A stretch of 64,000 nt of DNA from Arbacia lixula (lineage: Eukaryota; Echinodermata; Echinoidea; Arbacioida; Arbaciidae): positions 7,517,032 through 7,581,031 of the forward strand of contig OZ022596.1 of assembly GCA_963669155.1 (NCBI GenBank), written 5' to 3'. Within the stretch, counting starts at the first letter, position 1, and every line of letters starts with the position of its first letter. The position numbers and the translations under genes were made by a program. A model generated the notes under the pieces. That model saw only the letters and a list, made by a program, of their open reading frames with translations. It had not been told where the DNA came from and did not search any database. Of this stretch, positions 62,813 through 64,000 are shown piece after piece.

Positions 62813-63689
62813 GTTAACATATTTCCGACTAAATAATTTCCCTATGAAGGGTGAGCTTTAATCAAGGCACTGTCTTCCTGCCTCCTCAACACTTCTTTAA
62901 TTTCGTTTATTTGTGTTTGGTAAATGTTTCAATCTTTTTATGTCATGCACTTCTTGATGTATATATGTTAAAGATTGTCCGTCCCTTTTGCAAGCTTAAA
63001 ATTTGAAATCGTCTATTGTTATGATATATCGATTACAGCTTGTATCGATAGAGCTGGTTGCATGGCAACGCTACTTCAATAAATGGCTGCTCACCGCCTC
63101 GAACCATACTTGATGTCTCTACATCTTATTATTGCCATCTATCACGATCGTAAATTGAAGAAAGTGTGATTCAAGACCATTTCTAAGAATATAGCATGTT
63201 GAAGCTTTCTGTGTATGTAAAAATTTCAGCCGTTAAATTTCAACCGACTTTTTTCGTACTACGAAAAAAGTATTAGTCTTTGTTAGAGTATCTATGTGGT
63301 TAGTATGCATGTGTGAAATCCTAATTTTATGAGTAATTACCAAACTTTGGAGATGATTCCTTCTATAGAACATTTTTTTTCATAATGCGTTTTATAATTT
63401 GATAAACAGATTAATCAACATGATCAATATAGCAGATATTTCAACACAAAATCCGCTAAGAGTCTAAGGTAAAGACTATTAATCAGACGTTGTTTACGTG
63501 CATTATTTGAATTTTACACTACGTATCAGTTTCAAATTATGAATATACAGCTTGCTAGCATTGCTCTATATGTTTTGCCAATGTTTCGATGGTTTTGTGG
63601 TGATCTGAAAAAGGGACGGGCTGTCTTTAATGTTGTTTTTTAAAGTAGTGTTAGAATAAATGCACTTGACCTTGACCTTGAGCTATTAC

Positions 63690-63778
63690 CTCTTGTATTT
63701 TCCCATGAGCAAGTACAGCGATGATGTCGGCATTCTGGATAGTACTCAGCCTGTGGGCAATGATCAGGACTGTCCGTC
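63690..63778 (-). CDS. ABCB8-like ABC half-transporter, penultimate coding exon
   Basis: Bounded by TGATCTTCAG and GAG|GTAATA. It encodes (G)[18 protein letters not shown] and [11 protein letters not shown]. '[11 protein letters not shown]' with its switch histidine is the H-loop of an ABC nucleotide-binding domain, and '[15 protein letters not shown]' is the usual strand after it. The exon is 89 bases with exit phase 0, joining directly to 61936-62016. Walker A, signature and Walker B exons and the membrane domain must lie beyond the right edge. ABCB half-transporters dimerise and use ATP to move substrates; ABCB8 acts in the mitochondrial inner membrane (family knowledge). Confidence 0.88.
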
Positions 63779-63874
63779 CTGAAGATCAATAAATAATAAT
63801 AATTGACTTGAGTTATTTCTTGTCAGAAAACAAAGGTCAAAGATATTATAGCAAAAATTAAAGAGATTAAATAG

Positions 63875-64000
63875 AGATGGAAAGGACACTTATATAGAAC
63901 ACATGACAGCAGATGGAACAAGAAACTCACAGAATGGCAACCAAGAACAGGCAAGCGAAGAAGAGGTCGACAGAGGAGAAGGTGGAGAGACGAAATATCA
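63875..64000 (+). pseudogene. LINE endonuclease-reverse transcriptase C-terminal fragment (partial)
   Basis: The plus frame reads RWKGHLYRTHDSRWNKKLTE, WQPRTGKRRRGRQRRRWRDE and IS to the window edge. 'GH..R..D.RW...T.W.PR.GKR.RGR...RW.D.I' is the conserved tail of RTE/CR1-like retrotransposon proteins. An in-frame TAG sits immediately before it (63872-63874), so the copy is decayed or truncated. It lies in an intron of the ABCB gene, in the opposite orientation. Confidence 0.8.

Overview
This is animal nuclear DNA, not bacterial. It is AT-rich, genes are split by introns with GT/AG borders, and most of the window is repeats: palindromic MITE-like elements, fragments of LINE-type non-LTR retrotransposons, microsatellites and homopolymers. 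The recognisable genes (a TRIM-like B-box/coiled-coil/beta-propeller cluster, DNAJC25 and a mitochondrial-type ABCB half-transporter), together with the repeat families, suggest a marine invertebrate deuterostome. An echinoderm, probably a sea urchin, is the best guess; this is inference, as no search was run.

Layout. 1-6.3 kb is mostly mobile DNA: a LINE 3' end cut by the window edge, a large repeat (element X) that contains a possible Crypton-type coding fragment, and one copy of a segmental duplication interrupted by a 1.45 kb insertion with inverted ends. A 200-base run of N lies at 6301-6500. 7-32 kb is a tandem cluster of three minus-strand TRIM-like paralogs (10.5-11.3, 21.9-23.7 and 29.0-30.2 kb). 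Each sits in a duplicated unit with related flanks and purine/pyrimidine tracts. The three genes differ by successive loss of N-terminal domains: one keeps B-boxes, coiled coil and propeller but has a broken RING/B-box start; one keeps coiled coil and propeller; one keeps the propeller only. A pogo-like element and an orphan EGF-like exon lie between units two and three.

32-36.8 kb holds foldback and Harbinger-like elements. 36.8-52.9 kb is DNAJC25 on the plus strand, with 11 coding exons that join in phase into a 334-residue ER J-protein. Its introns carry at least ten mobile elements. Two are about 1.4 kb Helentron-like elements with perfect DR1 nuclear-receptor motifs; four are copies of one TTAA-flanked palindromic element, a fifth copy lying just downstream of the gene. 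Exon 9 is preceded by two older copies of itself, and the end of the last exon plus part of the 3' UTR is tandemly duplicated.

53-64 kb is repeat-rich and ends with the last two coding exons of an ABCB8-like transporter on the minus strand, convergent with DNAJC25 and continuing past the right edge, plus the start of a LINE fragment. The three gene types show no obvious functional link. The most interesting signals are the graded domain loss in the TRIM cluster, the DNAJC25 exon duplication and its phase logic, and the transposon-borne DR1 arrays.
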